64,000 nt of DNA. It comes from Acidisoma cellulosilyticum (GTDB lineage: Bacteria > Pseudomonadota > Alphaproteobacteria > Acetobacterales > Acetobacteraceae). The DNA lies in NCBI RefSeq assembly GCF_020621385.1, contig NZ_JAESVA010000010.1, positions 62,001 through 126,000 of the forward strand, written 5' to 3'. Numbering within the stretch: the first letter of the stretch is position 1; the number at the start of each line of letters is the position of its first letter. The notes under the pieces are model-generated. The model saw nothing but the letters and a program-made list of their open reading frames with translations, had not been told where the DNA came from and made no database searches. A program made the position numbers and the translations under genes. This document shows, piece after piece, positions 32,936 to 42,313 of the stretch.

Positions 32936-33205
32936 TCAAAACAACTGAACGCGTTGCACGCGCCAAATGCCGGCTTGGAAAAACGGATCGCCGCTGCGGA
33001 AGGCGTCGACAGCGTGCCGGTCCTCGGCCTCCACCAGGAAGAAGCAGCCAATCGACGTCTCGTTGTCGTCCGCCACCAGCGGGCCGGAAACCAAGACCCG
33101 CACCGGCAGATCCGAACGTTCGAGATAGGCTTCGTGGGCGGCGTCATACGCCTGTCGTTCCGTCGCCACAGCCTCACGCTCGATACAGTGGATGATCCAA
33201 TGCAT
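32936..33205 (-). CDS. YCII-family protein, copy 2
   Basis: An 89-residue protein from ATG 33205 (MHWIIHCIEREAVATERQAY). The His/Asp dyad is kept in AAHEAYLERS and FRSGDPFFQ. It differs much from copy 1 in sequence. It lies 64 bp upstream of hydroxyquinol dioxygenase on the same strand. The open frame continues upstream into unrelated remnant sequence, so a fused longer protein is not likely. A dehydrochlorinase or isomerase role is an inference from TftG. Confidence 0.78.
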   Translation of the reverse strand: MHWIIHCIEREAVATERQAYDAAHEAYLERSDLPVRVLVSGPLVADDNETSIGCFFLVEAEDRHAVDAFRSGDPFFQAGIWRVQRVQLF

Positions 33206-33466
33206 TGGCTGGCCCCACAAATGGATGTCTAGGCTTCGCCGAGCCTCGTTGCGCGTTCGGCCGACAGAGCCGGCGTGAAGAAATCGTGGGAAACCGTCCG
33301 ACCAGTGTAACCGCGCAGAGCTGCGCCCTCGGCGTCGTTCCCAATCTATATCTAGATCGATTCCCGGATAGCCTGCGGCAACAACATCACGCGCCATGCC
33401 GGCACCGAGTGTGCCCAGGCTAATCCCACCGACACGAATCTCTTTACCGGCCTCCATGGCCATCAC
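33206..33466 (-). pseudogene. possible 3-hydroxyisobutyrate dehydrogenase-like N-terminal remnant
   Basis: In frame with the YCII gene, about 85 residues precede it. The start VGGISLGTLGAGMARDVVAAGYP resembles the Rossmann start of NAD-binding 6PGDH/3-HIBDH proteins (normally GFIGLGTMGAGMA), with the first glycines displaced. The remainder has no matching features. It is probably a relic joined to the YCII gene. Confidence 0.3.
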
Positions 33467-33478
33467 TCTCCGCTGAAA

Positions 33479-33787
33479 TCAGCTTTCATTGATGGACATC
33501 ATGCGATCATCCCGATCGGGCTCTCCTGCACGTTTTGGGGTGACTATCGGCACAATCATTCGATCGGCCGTGAGCCCACTCCAAACGGAGCAGCGCTCGG
33601 CCAGGGCCTCTAAATCGGCCGCAGCGCTGACAAACCCGCCGGATCGCCCGAATACATGACAGCCGTCATACCAAGCGGGAGGCCGCTCCTCCGCGTCGGC
33701 TGATAGGGTTATCCGACCCGATGTGGTAGGAGACGCTTCGTTCGAACGCCAATCCCGGGGAGGCAGAAAAATGCCCGCTGGCCCCAT
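33479..33787 (-). CDS. unrecognised small ORF
   Basis: A 102-residue frame with no family I recognise (contains AWYDGCHVFGRSGGFVSAAA). It lies between the hydroxyquinol genes and the AraC gene in a stretch (33470-33868) with no other gene. It may be the tail of a lost enzyme. There is no good ribosome-binding site evidence. Confidence 0.22.
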   Translation of the reverse strand: MGPAGIFLPPRDWRSNEASPTTSGRITLSADAEERPPAWYDGCHVFGRSGGFVSAAADLEALAERCSVWSGLTADRMIVPIVTPKRAGEPDRDDRMMSINES

Positions 33788-33868
33788 GCCGGAATTCCTT
33801 GGGCGAGGTCAAACCACTAGGCCCGCCAACAGGGCACCCAGGCTCTTGGATGGTTGGGCAGTAACCCC

Positions 33869-34786
33869 TTAGGCGCTTTTTCGATGTGCGGCCGGCGTTG
33901 TGCCGGTGAAACGGCGAAACGTCCGCGTCAGATGTTCCTGATGCGTAAAGCCGCAATCGAAGGCAATGCTGGCAATCGATTGATCCGTCTCCACCAGCAG
34001 TCTTTTGGCCTGAGCGATTCGGCGGCGCAAAACATACTGGTGAGGCGGCAAACCCGTTGATGTCTTGAAGCGGCGCACGAACCATGTCGCACTTAATCCG
34101 CCTGCGGCGGCCAGGGCATCGAGTTCGATACGTTCATCCAGATGGGCATCGATATAGTCGTTGACGCGATCGAGCTGGAGTGTGCTGAGCTTACCTTGGA
34201 CCGGCAGCCCCGTCGGCATAGCCCGCGTCGAATGCCCTCTGATCAGCCGCCCGGCCATGACATGCGCAATATGCTCGATATAGAGATGCGTTGCCGGATC
34301 CGGGTTTAGGAGGCTGTTGCGCACTTCAAGTGCCAACGATTCGAGGAAAGGGTCCGCCTCGCCAAGACAGGGTACCAGCTCGACACCATCGTAACCGCCG
34401 ACATGGCCCAATTCCGCTCCGACCTCCTCCAGCACCTTGCGCCGCAGGTAGATGTGTACGGTATCCAGGGCGGATCGAAGCCCGATCCGAAAGCTTTCTC
34501 CCCCGGGCCAAAGAAATATGTGGCCTGGCGGTATCAAACGTTCGACGCCGCGACCACCGACAGCCCCGGTGACCCGCGCCGGACCACCCAGGTGGAGGAC
34601 CAACAAGTGGTCGTCGACAGCAGGAAAAGCGCCATCGAAGGGCACTTCTTTTTGGTAGGACGCAGAAACGGAGCGCCAGCCCAGGCTTGCACTGCTGGCC
34701 CTGATACGATTGCCCGTCTGTGACACGATCCCGTGGGTGGGGATCTCGGTTGCTACGCTCATGGGAATACCAGTGGCAGACGTCAT
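33869..34786 (-). CDS. AraC-family regulator, likely of the hydroxyquinol cluster
   Basis: A 305-residue regulator. The C-terminal double helix-turn-helix is clear (ELDALAAAGGLSATWFVRRF and QSIASIAFDCGFTHQEHLTR-TFRRFTG). The N-terminal half is a cupin-like ligand domain with PPGHIFLWPGGESFRI. Two ATGs, codons 1 and 9, are possible starts. It is upstream of and codirectional with the hydroxyquinol genes. The inducer is unknown. Confidence 0.85.
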   Translation of the reverse strand: MTSATGIPMSVATEIPTHGIVSQTGNRIRASSASLGWRSVSASYQKEVPFDGAFPAVDDHLLVLHLGGPARVTGAVGGRGVERLIPPGHIFLWPGGESFRIGLRSALDTVHIYLRRKVLEEVGAELGHVGGYDGVELVPCLGEADPFLESLALEVRNSLLNPDPATHLYIEHIAHVMAGRLIRGHSTRAMPTGLPVQGKLSTLQLDRVNDYIDAHLDERIELDALAAAGGLSATWFVRRFKTSTGLPPHQYVLRRRIAQAKRLLVETDQSIASIAFDCGFTHQEHLTRTFRRFTGTTPAAHRKSA

Positions 34787-34878
34787 CGGCCGTAAGTGGC
34801 TTTGGCTGAAAAGTGTGCGAGGACCCGGGCGATGTCAATGCTCGAGCATTCAATAAGACCTAACCCGAGCGTCAATTC

Positions 34879-35382
34879 GTGCCGATAGCCACACAAAAAA
34901 TTGCAGGACCTCCAGAACAATGGCCGGCAAATATGCCCTGCATAACAATGGGGAATCAAATGGCTGTATCGCAAACGTCACAACAGCTCCACACCAGCGG
35001 CTTGGCGACGTGGGCGGCCCGACTGGGTACGATTTGCTACATCATCTGGTCTTTCCTGCATTTGCAGGCGGCCTGGGCCGTCTATCATCTAGGACAATCG
35101 CTGCCGCCATCCATGAACAGCGGTCGCGTTCTACAGGACGCTTGGAATCTGGCTTTCTTTTCCATTTTTGGCTTCGCAACGGCCGTTGCCCTCAACTGGC
35201 GCAACAATGCATGGGGCTATTGGATCAATCTCGCGATCATCAGTGTCGCGGATATTGGTTTCATCATGTACGTCCTTGTCCCCGGCTTCATCCCGATTTG
35301 GCCCGGGATCGCCGGCCCGGCATTTTGGGTTCCCGGATTACTTTTGACAACGATCGGTCATTTCAGCCGCAGCCCGCGCTAG
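34879..35382 (+). CDS. four-helix membrane protein of unknown family
   Basis: About 140-167 residues with four hydrophobic segments (ARLGTICYIIWSFLHLQAAW, LAFFSIFGFATAVAL, WINLAIISVADIGFIMYVLV, FWVPGLLLTTIG). GTG 34879 is the furthest start; ATGs at 34948 and 34960 are nearer to the first helix and more likely. It is divergent from the AraC gene. I do not recognise the family. Confidence 0.55.
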   Translation: MPIATQKIAGPPEQWPANMPCITMGNQMAVSQTSQQLHTSGLATWAARLGTICYIIWSFLHLQAAWAVYHLGQSLPPSMNSGRVLQDAWNLAFFSIFGFATAVALNWRNNAWGYWINLAIISVADIGFIMYVLVPGFIPIWPGIAGPAFWVPGLLLTTIGHFSRSPR

Positions 35383-35644
35383 GGAAGCGTCTATCTGCCG
35401 TGAATTCGTCTGCCACTCCCCATCAGCTTGGTGTCCTGTTGTCCGTCTGTACGAATCGAAAGGAGGGTGGTGCTGACGGTAGGTTCACGGCTGTTTTTAC
35501 ACGATCTAACAACACATAACACGCAGCGGCGGGCCTCGTCGCTAAAGTGTACCGGCGTTTGGTATTGATCACAAAGCACACCTTGGAAGGAATCGAACAG
35601 CGTTCATTGCGCTCGGCCCGCCTTTACTGACGCGCCTACCGCTC

Positions 35645-37051
35645 GTGTTCACGATCGGGCTCCCAGTGTTACTACACGAGGCTTCGGAAAGTGCTGACAA
35701 TACAGGAAGAGATCGACGCGCAGCGAGCAGGTTCTATCCAGATGGTGGAGGCACCGTTCCGCGGAGAAACGCCCGGATACAGGTGCGATCGAGCGAGCTT
35801 TTGGGGTGCTGGCCCTTGCTGACCGACCCGCGAGGTCTGGCAAGCTATCAGGAGTCGCTCGCACGCCTTTTGTCTCAAGTGGAAGCGCTCGGGAGCACAT
35901 CGTCGCTGCTTCAGGACGCGCACGGCCGCTATCTGGCGGCTGACATCGTAGCGCGCCGAGACCAGCCTCTTGCCGCTGTTTCGGCGATGGACGGCTACGC
36001 GGTCTGCTCGCTCGAAGTAGCGCCGGACGCACAGTATAGGATCGTAGGGGCCTCTTATCCCGGCTCACCTTTTTTGTGCGATCTATCGCCAACCGAGGCG
36101 GTCAGGGTTACGACGGGTGCTTGGATGCCCAGGGACGCCCGGCGCGTCCTGGTCGATGAAATCGCAATAAGGGACGGCGACAATCTTCGTCTCCTTCGAT
36201 TGCCCACCACCAAAACCCATGTTCGAGAGGCCGCTCACGATTTTCGGAGCGGTGCGATCCTCGCTACCGCGGGTACCCGCCTGACAGCCCCGGCGCTTAT
36301 GGCGGCGGCCGCGGGTGAGCAGGCGACGGTTCAAGTAATCCGACAGCCCGCCGTTACAATCATTGTGACGGGCGACGAATTAGCGCCCGATCTGACCGGT
36401 GTCGGCCCATACCAGACTGTGGATTCCGCGAGCATCGGTGTGGCGGCGTTGAGCAGGGATTGGGGGGGCGTGGTCAAGGAAATTGTGCGCTGCGGCGACG
36501 TCGTCGAGGATCTACAGGAATGCCTCCGATCGGCCCTTCACGAGTCCGACATCGTTGTCATTATCGGCGGTGCCTCAGGAAGCGAGCGAGACTTCGCGCG
36601 CAGGGCGGCGGCCGGCGTCGGCGTTAAAATGATTTTCGAAGGTGTCGCAATCAAACCCGGTCGTCCAACCTGGGCGGCGCGATACGGGTCGGGCGATCGG
36701 CCATGTCTGGTGATCGGCCTGCCTGGAAATCCGTTCGCCGCCTTAGCAGCGGCGCGACTTTTCCTTAGTCCAATGATTGCGAAGGCGGCGTGTGGAACCG
36801 CGGACGATGCTCTGCAATGGAGATCAGGATCCATTCGTGATGCAATGGCGCAAGGGATCGAGACTGAGACGTTCCTCGGTGCAACCCTCGGTCCGGACGG
36901 TTTAAATCTGCTTTCCTCGCAGGACAGCTCCTCCCAGGGAGGTCTCGCGGCGCTTCATGCTCTGATCCTAAGGCCGGTCAAGGCGCCCGGATGCGCGGCT
37001 GGATCCACGGCGCCCTACCTCCAGGTGACCGCACGGCTTGGCGACCGCTGA
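35645..37051 (+). CDS. moeA: molybdopterin molybdenumtransferase MoeA
   Basis: The enzyme core shows the MoeA landmarks: SAMDGYAV (usually NSAMDGYA), VRVTTGAWMP, VTGDEL, GGASGSERD, KPGRP and GLPGNPFAAL. It inserts molybdate into adenylated molybdopterin. The 468-residue reading includes about 60 unusual N-terminal residues; the true start is probably further in, before LASYQESLARLL. It precedes the YdeP-type molybdoenzyme by 175 bp and should supply its cofactor. Confidence 0.85.
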   Translation: MFTIGLPVLLHEASESADNTGRDRRAASRFYPDGGGTVPRRNARIQVRSSELLGCWPLLTDPRGLASYQESLARLLSQVEALGSTSSLLQDAHGRYLAADIVARRDQPLAAVSAMDGYAVCSLEVAPDAQYRIVGASYPGSPFLCDLSPTEAVRVTTGAWMPRDARRVLVDEIAIRDGDNLRLLRLPTTKTHVREAAHDFRSGAILATAGTRLTAPALMAAAAGEQATVQVIRQPAVTIIVTGDELAPDLTGVGPYQTVDSASIGVAALSRDWGGVVKEIVRCGDVVEDLQECLRSALHESDIVVIIGGASGSERDFARRAAAGVGVKMIFEGVAIKPGRPTWAARYGSGDRPCLVIGLPGNPFAALAAARLFLSPMIAKAACGTADDALQWRSGSIRDAMAQGIETETFLGATLGPDGLNLLSSQDSSSQGGLAALHALILRPVKAPGCAAGSTAPYLQVTARLGDR

Positions 37052-37226
37052 TTGGGCAGTTATGCATGAACCAAAAGTTACGAACTCTGAAAACGTCCAA
37101 GTCGGGACTGAGTAACCGTTGGCCGTTTACATCGGCTGGGATAAATTGTCGTCAAGAATTGGGCATAGCAGCCGCGTGCTCTGTTGGCCGTTGAGCACCT
37201 ATTACCCGCGAGAGGGAGATCGAATT

Positions 37227-39506
37227 ATGGAGAAGCGTGAGGTTCCAGGGGTCCACCGATACGACGCCCCGGCTGGCGGTTGGGGGGCGCTGAAGGCGAC
37301 CGCTAAAGCGGTCGTAGAGCAGATGCATCTGGCCGAGGCGCCCCTTCTCCTGCTTCACACAAACAAGCCGGACGGTTTTGACTGCCCTGGTTGCGCCTGG
37401 CCGGACAAAGATCATACCTCGACCTTCCAGTTCTGCGAGAACGGCGCCAAGGCGGTGACGTGGGAAGCGACCAAAAAGCGGGTTCCGCCCGAATTCTTTG
37501 CCTCTCATACCGTCAGCGAGCTACTCGAATGGAGCGATTACCAGCTCGAGAACGAGGGGCGCATCACGCACCCAATGGCCTACGATCGCGGTTCCGACAC
37601 CTACCTGCCCATAGACTGGGACGAGGCGTTTGCACGGATCGGTAGCGTGTTGCGCGGGCTGCCGGATCCCAATATGGCGGAATTCTATACGTCGGGTCGC
37701 GCGTCGAACGAGGCGGCGTTCCTGTTCAACATTTTCGCACGGGAATATGGCACCAACAATTTCCCGGACTGCTCCAACATGTGCCACGAGGCAACCAGTG
37801 TCGGTTTGCCCAAGTCGATTGGCGTCGGGAAGGGAACCGTGTCGCTGGAGGATTTCGACCATTGCGAATTGATCATCGCCATGGGGCACAATCCCGGCAC
37901 CAATCATCCGCGTATGATGGGGACGCTCCACGAATGCGCGCGTCGCCATGTGCCGATCATCGTCTTCAATCCACTAAAGGAACGCGCGCTCGAACGCTTT
38001 GCCGATCCACAGGACCCCATCGAAATGGGCACCTTCCGATCGACAGACATCGCGTCGACCTACTACCAGGTGAAAGTCGGCGGCGACGCGGCGGCGCTCA
38101 AAGGCATCATGAAGTCCGTCCTTGAGATGGCCGAGACGAACGACGACGCGCTCGACCACGCGTTTATCGCCGAACACACCAACGGCTTCATCGATTTCGC
38201 CGCGGACCTCAAGAGCACCGATTGGGTGGATATCGAGAACGCCTGTGGCTTGTCGCGGGCCGATCTTGAGCGCGTGGCGGCGGCATATGTTAAGTCAAAG
38301 GCGACGATTGTGACCTTCGGCATGGGTATCACCCAGCACGCCAAGGGCACGCAGAACGTCCAACAGATTTCGGCTTTGCTCATGCTGCGAGGTAATTACG
38401 GCAAGCCCGGTACTGGTATCTGTCCGCTCCGTGGACATTCGAATGTTCAAGGCAACCGAACCGTCGGCATCACCGAGAAGGTTGATGATGTCATGTTCGG
38501 GCGCGTCGAGACGACGTTCGGGTTCAGGCCGCCGCCGCACCACGGGCACGATGCAGTGAACGCTATGAAAGCCATGGTCGCCGGTAGCTCCAAGGTACTG
38601 GTCTGCCTGGGTGGAAATTTCTCGATTGCCCTTCCCGACACAGATCTTAGCTACCAGGGCATGCGCAACCTGGACCTCGCCGTCCATCTCAACACGAAGC
38701 TCAATCGTTCGCACCTGCTGGTCGGCAAGGAGTCGATCATCCTGCCGGTGCTTGGCAGAACCGAGCGCGACATCCAGGCTAGCGGTCCCCAGTCGATCAC
38801 GGTCGAGGACTCGATGACGATGGTCCACGCTTCGCGTGGCAAGTTGCCGCCGGCCTCGGAGCACCTTCGGTCTGAGCCGGCGATCATTGCCGGCATTGCC
38901 ATGGCGACCTTGCCGAACAGCAAGGTCGATTGGAAGGATCTGATCGCTGACTATGACCGGATCCGCGACAAGATCGAAAGCGTCTATCCGGACTTCAAGG
39001 ACTACAACCTGCGCATTCGCCATCCGGGTGGCTTTCGTCTGCCTTTAGGTCCGACCGAGCGGATCTGGCACACAAAGTCCGGTAAGGCTGAATTCCTTCC
39101 GTTCACCGGCCTTGAGGAAGACCCGGCGGTTGCCGGGCCAAACGTGTTTAAGCTCACGACGCTACGGAGCCACGATCAATACAACACGACTATCTATGGC
39201 TTGGACGATCGGTATCGTGGCGTGTTCGGACGGCGCGACGTTCTGTTCATGAGCGAGGCGGACCTGGTTGCCCAGGATCTCGAGCATGGCGACCTGGTAG
39301 AGGTCAACTCCGCCCTGCCCGGCTATGAGCACAAGCGGCTTCGGCTAACCGCAATCGCGCACGATATCTCACGCGGATCGGTTGGTGCTTACTATCCTGA
39401 AGCCAACAATCTCTGCCCGCTCGACTACCAGGACAAAGAAAGTAGAACGCCATCCTACAAATCGATTCCCGTTCGCATCCGGAAGCTAGACGCTGCAGTG
39501 GCCTGA
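37227..39506 (+). CDS. FdhF/YdeP-family molybdopterin oxidoreductase
   Basis: A 759-residue bis-MGD enzyme that aligns along its length with E. coli YdeP. It starts at ATG 37227. The C-x-x-C of DGFDCPGCAWP is near residue 52. The Mo ligand is predicted to be Cys186 followed by His187 (SNMCHEATSVGL), matching Sec/Cys-His of formate dehydrogenases. No N-terminal 4Fe-4S box of FdhH type is present. YdeP family members are assigned formate-dehydrogenase-like or acid-resistance roles. MoeA is next to it and FdhD is 20 kb away. The exact substrate is unproven. Confidence 0.9.
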   Translation: MEKREVPGVHRYDAPAGGWGALKATAKAVVEQMHLAEAPLLLLHTNKPDGFDCPGCAWPDKDHTSTFQFCENGAKAVTWEATKKRVPPEFFASHTVSELLEWSDYQLENEGRITHPMAYDRGSDTYLPIDWDEAFARIGSVLRGLPDPNMAEFYTSGRASNEAAFLFNIFAREYGTNNFPDCSNMCHEATSVGLPKSIGVGKGTVSLEDFDHCELIIAMGHNPGTNHPRMMGTLHECARRHVPIIVFNPLKERALERFADPQDPIEMGTFRSTDIASTYYQVKVGGDAAALKGIMKSVLEMAETNDDALDHAFIAEHTNGFIDFAADLKSTDWVDIENACGLSRADLERVAAAYVKSKATIVTFGMGITQHAKGTQNVQQISALLMLRGNYGKPGTGICPLRGHSNVQGNRTVGITEKVDDVMFGRVETTFGFRPPPHHGHDAVNAMKAMVAGSSKVLVCLGGNFSIALPDTDLSYQGMRNLDLAVHLNTKLNRSHLLVGKESIILPVLGRTERDIQASGPQSITVEDSMTMVHASRGKLPPASEHLRSEPAIIAGIAMATLPNSKVDWKDLIADYDRIRDKIESVYPDFKDYNLRIRHPGGFRLPLGPTERIWHTKSGKAEFLPFTGLEEDPAVAGPNVFKLTTLRSHDQYNTTIYGLDDRYRGVFGRRDVLFMSEADLVAQDLEHGDLVEVNSALPGYEHKRLRLTAIAHDISRGSVGAYYPEANNLCPLDYQDKESRTPSYKSIPVRIRKLDAAVA

Positions 39507-39837
39507 GGCTCGAAATGCCCCATTCGAATCAATCATGGCATGGTCGCATCGGGCGTCGGGGTGGAGGACACAAATAACGCCCCTTTACATGGCATAACTC
39601 GGTTGACGGTTCATTTTGCGCTACCACCCACTAGTCGCTGCGAGCGGCTCCGCTGAGGTCTTCGCCGACTGCTTGGACTCACGGTGATGACGACTGGTTC
39701 TGGCGAGGTCGTCGAGCTGCTCGTCTCGATATCATCGTCGGCGCGGCGGTGCCGTTGCGTTGACAAGCCTTCCCCAGAACCAGACGAGCGCAGGCGCATC
39801 CCGCGCCAACTTTAGACCGAGGCAAAGGAACGACGCG
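39507..39837. other. intergenic interval, no gene seen
   Basis: About 330 bp between the molybdoenzyme and the hydrolase. Short frames here show no family features, and no strong hairpin was noticed. Confidence 0.4.
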
Positions 39838-40662
39838 ATGAGCACGATTAAGACCAAAGATGGTGTCGAGATATTTTACAAGGATTGGGGCCAAGGTGAG
39901 CCGATTGTTTTCCATCACGGCTGGCCGTTGAGTTCCGACGACTGGGATGCCCAGATGCTGTTCTTCCTCCAGCATGGCTATCGGGTTATCGGTATCGATC
40001 GCCGCGGGCATGGGCGTTCAAGCCAGGTGTCGGATGGCCATGATATGGATCATTATGCGGCCGACGCCGCGGCGGTGGTGGATCACCTCGATCTTCGCAA
40101 CGCCGTGCATGTCGGCCATTCGACGGGTGGTGGTGAAGTTGCGCGCTACGTCGCCCAGCATGGCCAGGGACGCGTCGCTAAAGCCGTCCTGATGTCCGCG
40201 GTCACCCCGCTTATGCTGAAGACGTCGAGCAACCCGGGTGGGCTGCCCGTGGAGGTATTCGATGGGCTTCGCGCAGGGCTGGCGGCCAACCGGGCACAAT
40301 TCTACCGCGACGTTCCGAGTGGCCCGTTTTATGGTTTCAATCGTCCCGGCGCGACACCAATCGAAGGCGTAATCCAGAATTGGTGGCGCCAGGGCATGAT
40401 GGGTGGTGCTAAGGCCCATTACGAGGGCATCAAGGCCTTCTCGGAGACCGATCTGACCGAAGACCTCAAAAGCATCAAGGTTCCGACGCTCGTCATGCAA
40501 GGCGACGATGACCAGATCGTCCCCTACAAGGACGCAGCCCTGATATCAGCGCAGATTCTAACGAACAGCACGCTGAAGATCTATCCTGGCTTCCCGCACG
40601 GTATGCTGACCACGCATGCCGACGTGATCAACCAGGATCTCCTGGCGTTCATCCGCGAGTAG
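39838..40662 (+). CDS. alpha/beta hydrolase (non-heme chloroperoxidase/arylesterase type)
   Basis: A 274-residue enzyme. The start [32 protein letters not shown] and the nucleophile elbow [13 protein letters not shown] match cofactor-free haloperoxidases and aryl esterases. The acid is in GDDDQIVP and the catalytic His is in GFPHGM. It is cytoplasmic, with no signal peptide. It probably hydrolyses esters or lactones, and perhydrolase activity is common in the family. Confidence 0.9.
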   Translation: MSTIKTKDGVEIFYKDWGQGEPIVFHHGWPLSSDDWDAQMLFFLQHGYRVIGIDRRGHGRSSQVSDGHDMDHYAADAAAVVDHLDLRNAVHVGHSTGGGEVARYVAQHGQGRVAKAVLMSAVTPLMLKTSSNPGGLPVEVFDGLRAGLAANRAQFYRDVPSGPFYGFNRPGATPIEGVIQNWWRQGMMGGAKAHYEGIKAFSETDLTEDLKSIKVPTLVMQGDDDQIVPYKDAALISAQILTNSTLKIYPGFPHGMLTTHADVINQDLLAFIRE

Positions 40663-40676
40663 GATTCGCCTTCGGT

Positions 40677-40706
40677 GGCGGTCTCTGCGTCAAGGCAGAG
40701 ACCGCC
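40677..40706 (+). terminator. 12-bp perfect hairpin after the hydrolase
   Basis: GGCGGTCTCTGC (40677-40688) pairs with GCAGAGACCGCC (40695-40706) over a 6-nt loop, 14 bp after the stop. A U-tract is absent, so it may also be a bidirectional or rho-assisted end. Confidence 0.5.
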
Positions 40707-40797
40707 GTAAGCTGCACCCAGGTCGAACTGGCCGGTGACGACGATGAAGCGGTTGGTTCATCGGCGCAACTGATTCCGAAGGCGTAAACCCCTCACG

Positions 40798-41724
40798 CTA
40801 TGCGGCAGCAGGAACGAGGATGATCTTTCCTGGCCCGTAGGTCCTTGCCTTCAACGCCTCTTGGGCGTCTGCGGCATCCGCCAACGCGAACGAGGCCGCA
40901 ACCGTCACCCGGAGTGAACCTGCTTCGACTAGGTCAACAAGCCTGGCGAGTATCTTGGTGTCCGGCCGGGCGAACACGGTTGTTACCCCGGGGCCGCCAT
41001 CCGCTATTGAGCAGAGTCTCGCGCCCGGCGCCGCCGCGGCCATTGCCTTTGCCAACGCGCCGTGACCCGCACAATCCATGATGGCGGTCACACCGTTAGG
41101 TGCGTGATTTCTGACTCGTTCAACGATGCCGTCGCCATAGAGGACGGGTTCCGCCCCGATCGACGTCACATAGGCTTGATGTGGGCCAGAGGCACTGCCA
41201 ATGACGGTGGCGCCCGAAGCCACCGCCAACTGGGTCGCCATAGAGCCGACACCACCTGAAGCACCCAGCACGAGAACGGTGTCCGCATCGGACACGCGCA
41301 ATGTATCGATCACCGCGCGATAGGCCGTCAGACCGGCAAGCGGGAGGCCGGCCGCCTCACTCCATGAAGCGTTCCTCGGCTTGCGCCATAGGCGCTCCAC
41401 CGGAACGCTCGCAAGCTCGGCATAGGTACCGCTATGCAGAATTTCCTGATGCGTATAGGCGACGACTTCATCGCCCGGCTGGAATTCGGTCACACCGGCT
41501 CCCACGCGCTCGACGATGCCGGCGAGGTCCCATCCGGGTACGACCGGAAACCAAGTCTCCATCATGCTCTCGCCCAAACCAGCCTGCAGCGCGATGTCGG
41601 CCGGGTTGATGGCCGCGGCCTTCATCCGGACGATCACGGCGTTCTGCGACAGCTTTGGCTCCGGCAAGTCACCGTATTCAAGGACTTCCGATCCCCCGAA
41701 GCGGCTATAGGAAATGCCCTTCAT
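40798..41724 (-). CDS. NADP-dependent MDR oxidoreductase (quinone-reductase-like)
   Basis: A 308-residue zinc-free medium-chain dehydrogenase. It starts MKGISYSRFGGSEVLEYGDLPEP, has GWDLAGIVERVGAGVTEFQPGDEV, then the cofactor motif GASGGVGSMATQLA. The zinc-ligand cysteines are missing. It probably reduces quinones or enones with NADPH. It precedes a SnoaL-like gene by 10 bp on the same strand. Confidence 0.87.
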   Translation of the reverse strand: MKGISYSRFGGSEVLEYGDLPEPKLSQNAVIVRMKAAAINPADIALQAGLGESMMETWFPVVPGWDLAGIVERVGAGVTEFQPGDEVVAYTHQEILHSGTYAELASVPVERLWRKPRNASWSEAAGLPLAGLTAYRAVIDTLRVSDADTVLVLGASGGVGSMATQLAVASGATVIGSASGPHQAYVTSIGAEPVLYGDGIVERVRNHAPNGVTAIMDCAGHGALAKAMAAAAPGARLCSIADGGPGVTTVFARPDTKILARLVDLVEAGSLRVTVAASFALADAADAQEALKARTYGPGKIILVPAAA

Positions 41725-41734
41725 ATGGCGTCTC

Positions 41735-42208
41735 CTAGAAAGCTGCCGGGAGGTCGAGATAGATGCGGTGCTGCGCCATCATCCAACGCCCATCGACCTT
41801 CTTCAGGATCGGCCGGTAGTAGCCGGTCTCGATCGGGGTAACGGTCCCTTGCGCGCCGGAAGCCCCTGCCGGCCAGCCACCTTCAGGCTTTTCCGCACCG
41901 AGGACGTTGAACACCACGAACTGGGCGTCGAGCGTCCCGGTATCGCCTTTGACTTCGATGATCGGGTCATGGGTTGTGTGATGACTCCAACCCCGCGGCG
42001 GATGCGGCTTCATCATCGTGGTGACGGCTGCACCGATGGCTTCCGGCCCGACCAGCTCACCAAGAAACTCGGGTGTGCCTGCATTGTTGTGGAAAATCTC
42101 GACCTTGCCATCAGGCAGGAAGAGTTTGCTCATTGCCGGTCCGTCTCGGTGGTCAGCCGCCCGGACATATCGAGCCAACACCTCCTGAATTTCGCGTTCA
42201 TCGGACAT
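41735..42208 (-). CDS. SnoaL/NTF2-like protein
   Basis: A 157-residue cone-shaped NTF2-fold protein from ATG 42208 (MSDEREIQEVLARYVRAADH). It has the conserved Arg/Asp region (HRDGPAMSKLFLPDGKVEIF) and a central WSHHTTHDPIIEV. An isomerase, dehydratase or hydrolase role is possible. It is upstream of and cotranscribed with the MDR gene, and divergent from the Rrf2 regulator, which probably controls both. Confidence 0.8.
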   Translation of the reverse strand: MSDEREIQEVLARYVRAADHRDGPAMSKLFLPDGKVEIFHNNAGTPEFLGELVGPEAIGAAVTTMMKPHPPRGWSHHTTHDPIIEVKGDTGTLDAQFVVFNVLGAEKPEGGWPAGASGAQGTVTPIETGYYRPILKKVDGRWMMAQHRIYLDLPAAF

Positions 42209-42313
42209 GGAAGATCTCCCTGAGAAAGTTATGCGCCTACGACGGATATATATACAGCGCCGTCGATATGCAATAATGATAGACACATATTTTGAGAGAA
42301 TTAGGAGCAGACG

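Noticed and set aside
32872-33177. N-terminal extension of hydroxyquinol dioxygenase
   Set aside because: The frame is open upstream of 32871, but this part overlaps the YCII gene and is unlike the family. The enzyme starts at MHNLDEN.
32086-33195. 369-residue forward frame
   Set aside because: Antisense to hydroxyquinol dioxygenase and the YCII gene; no domain is visible.
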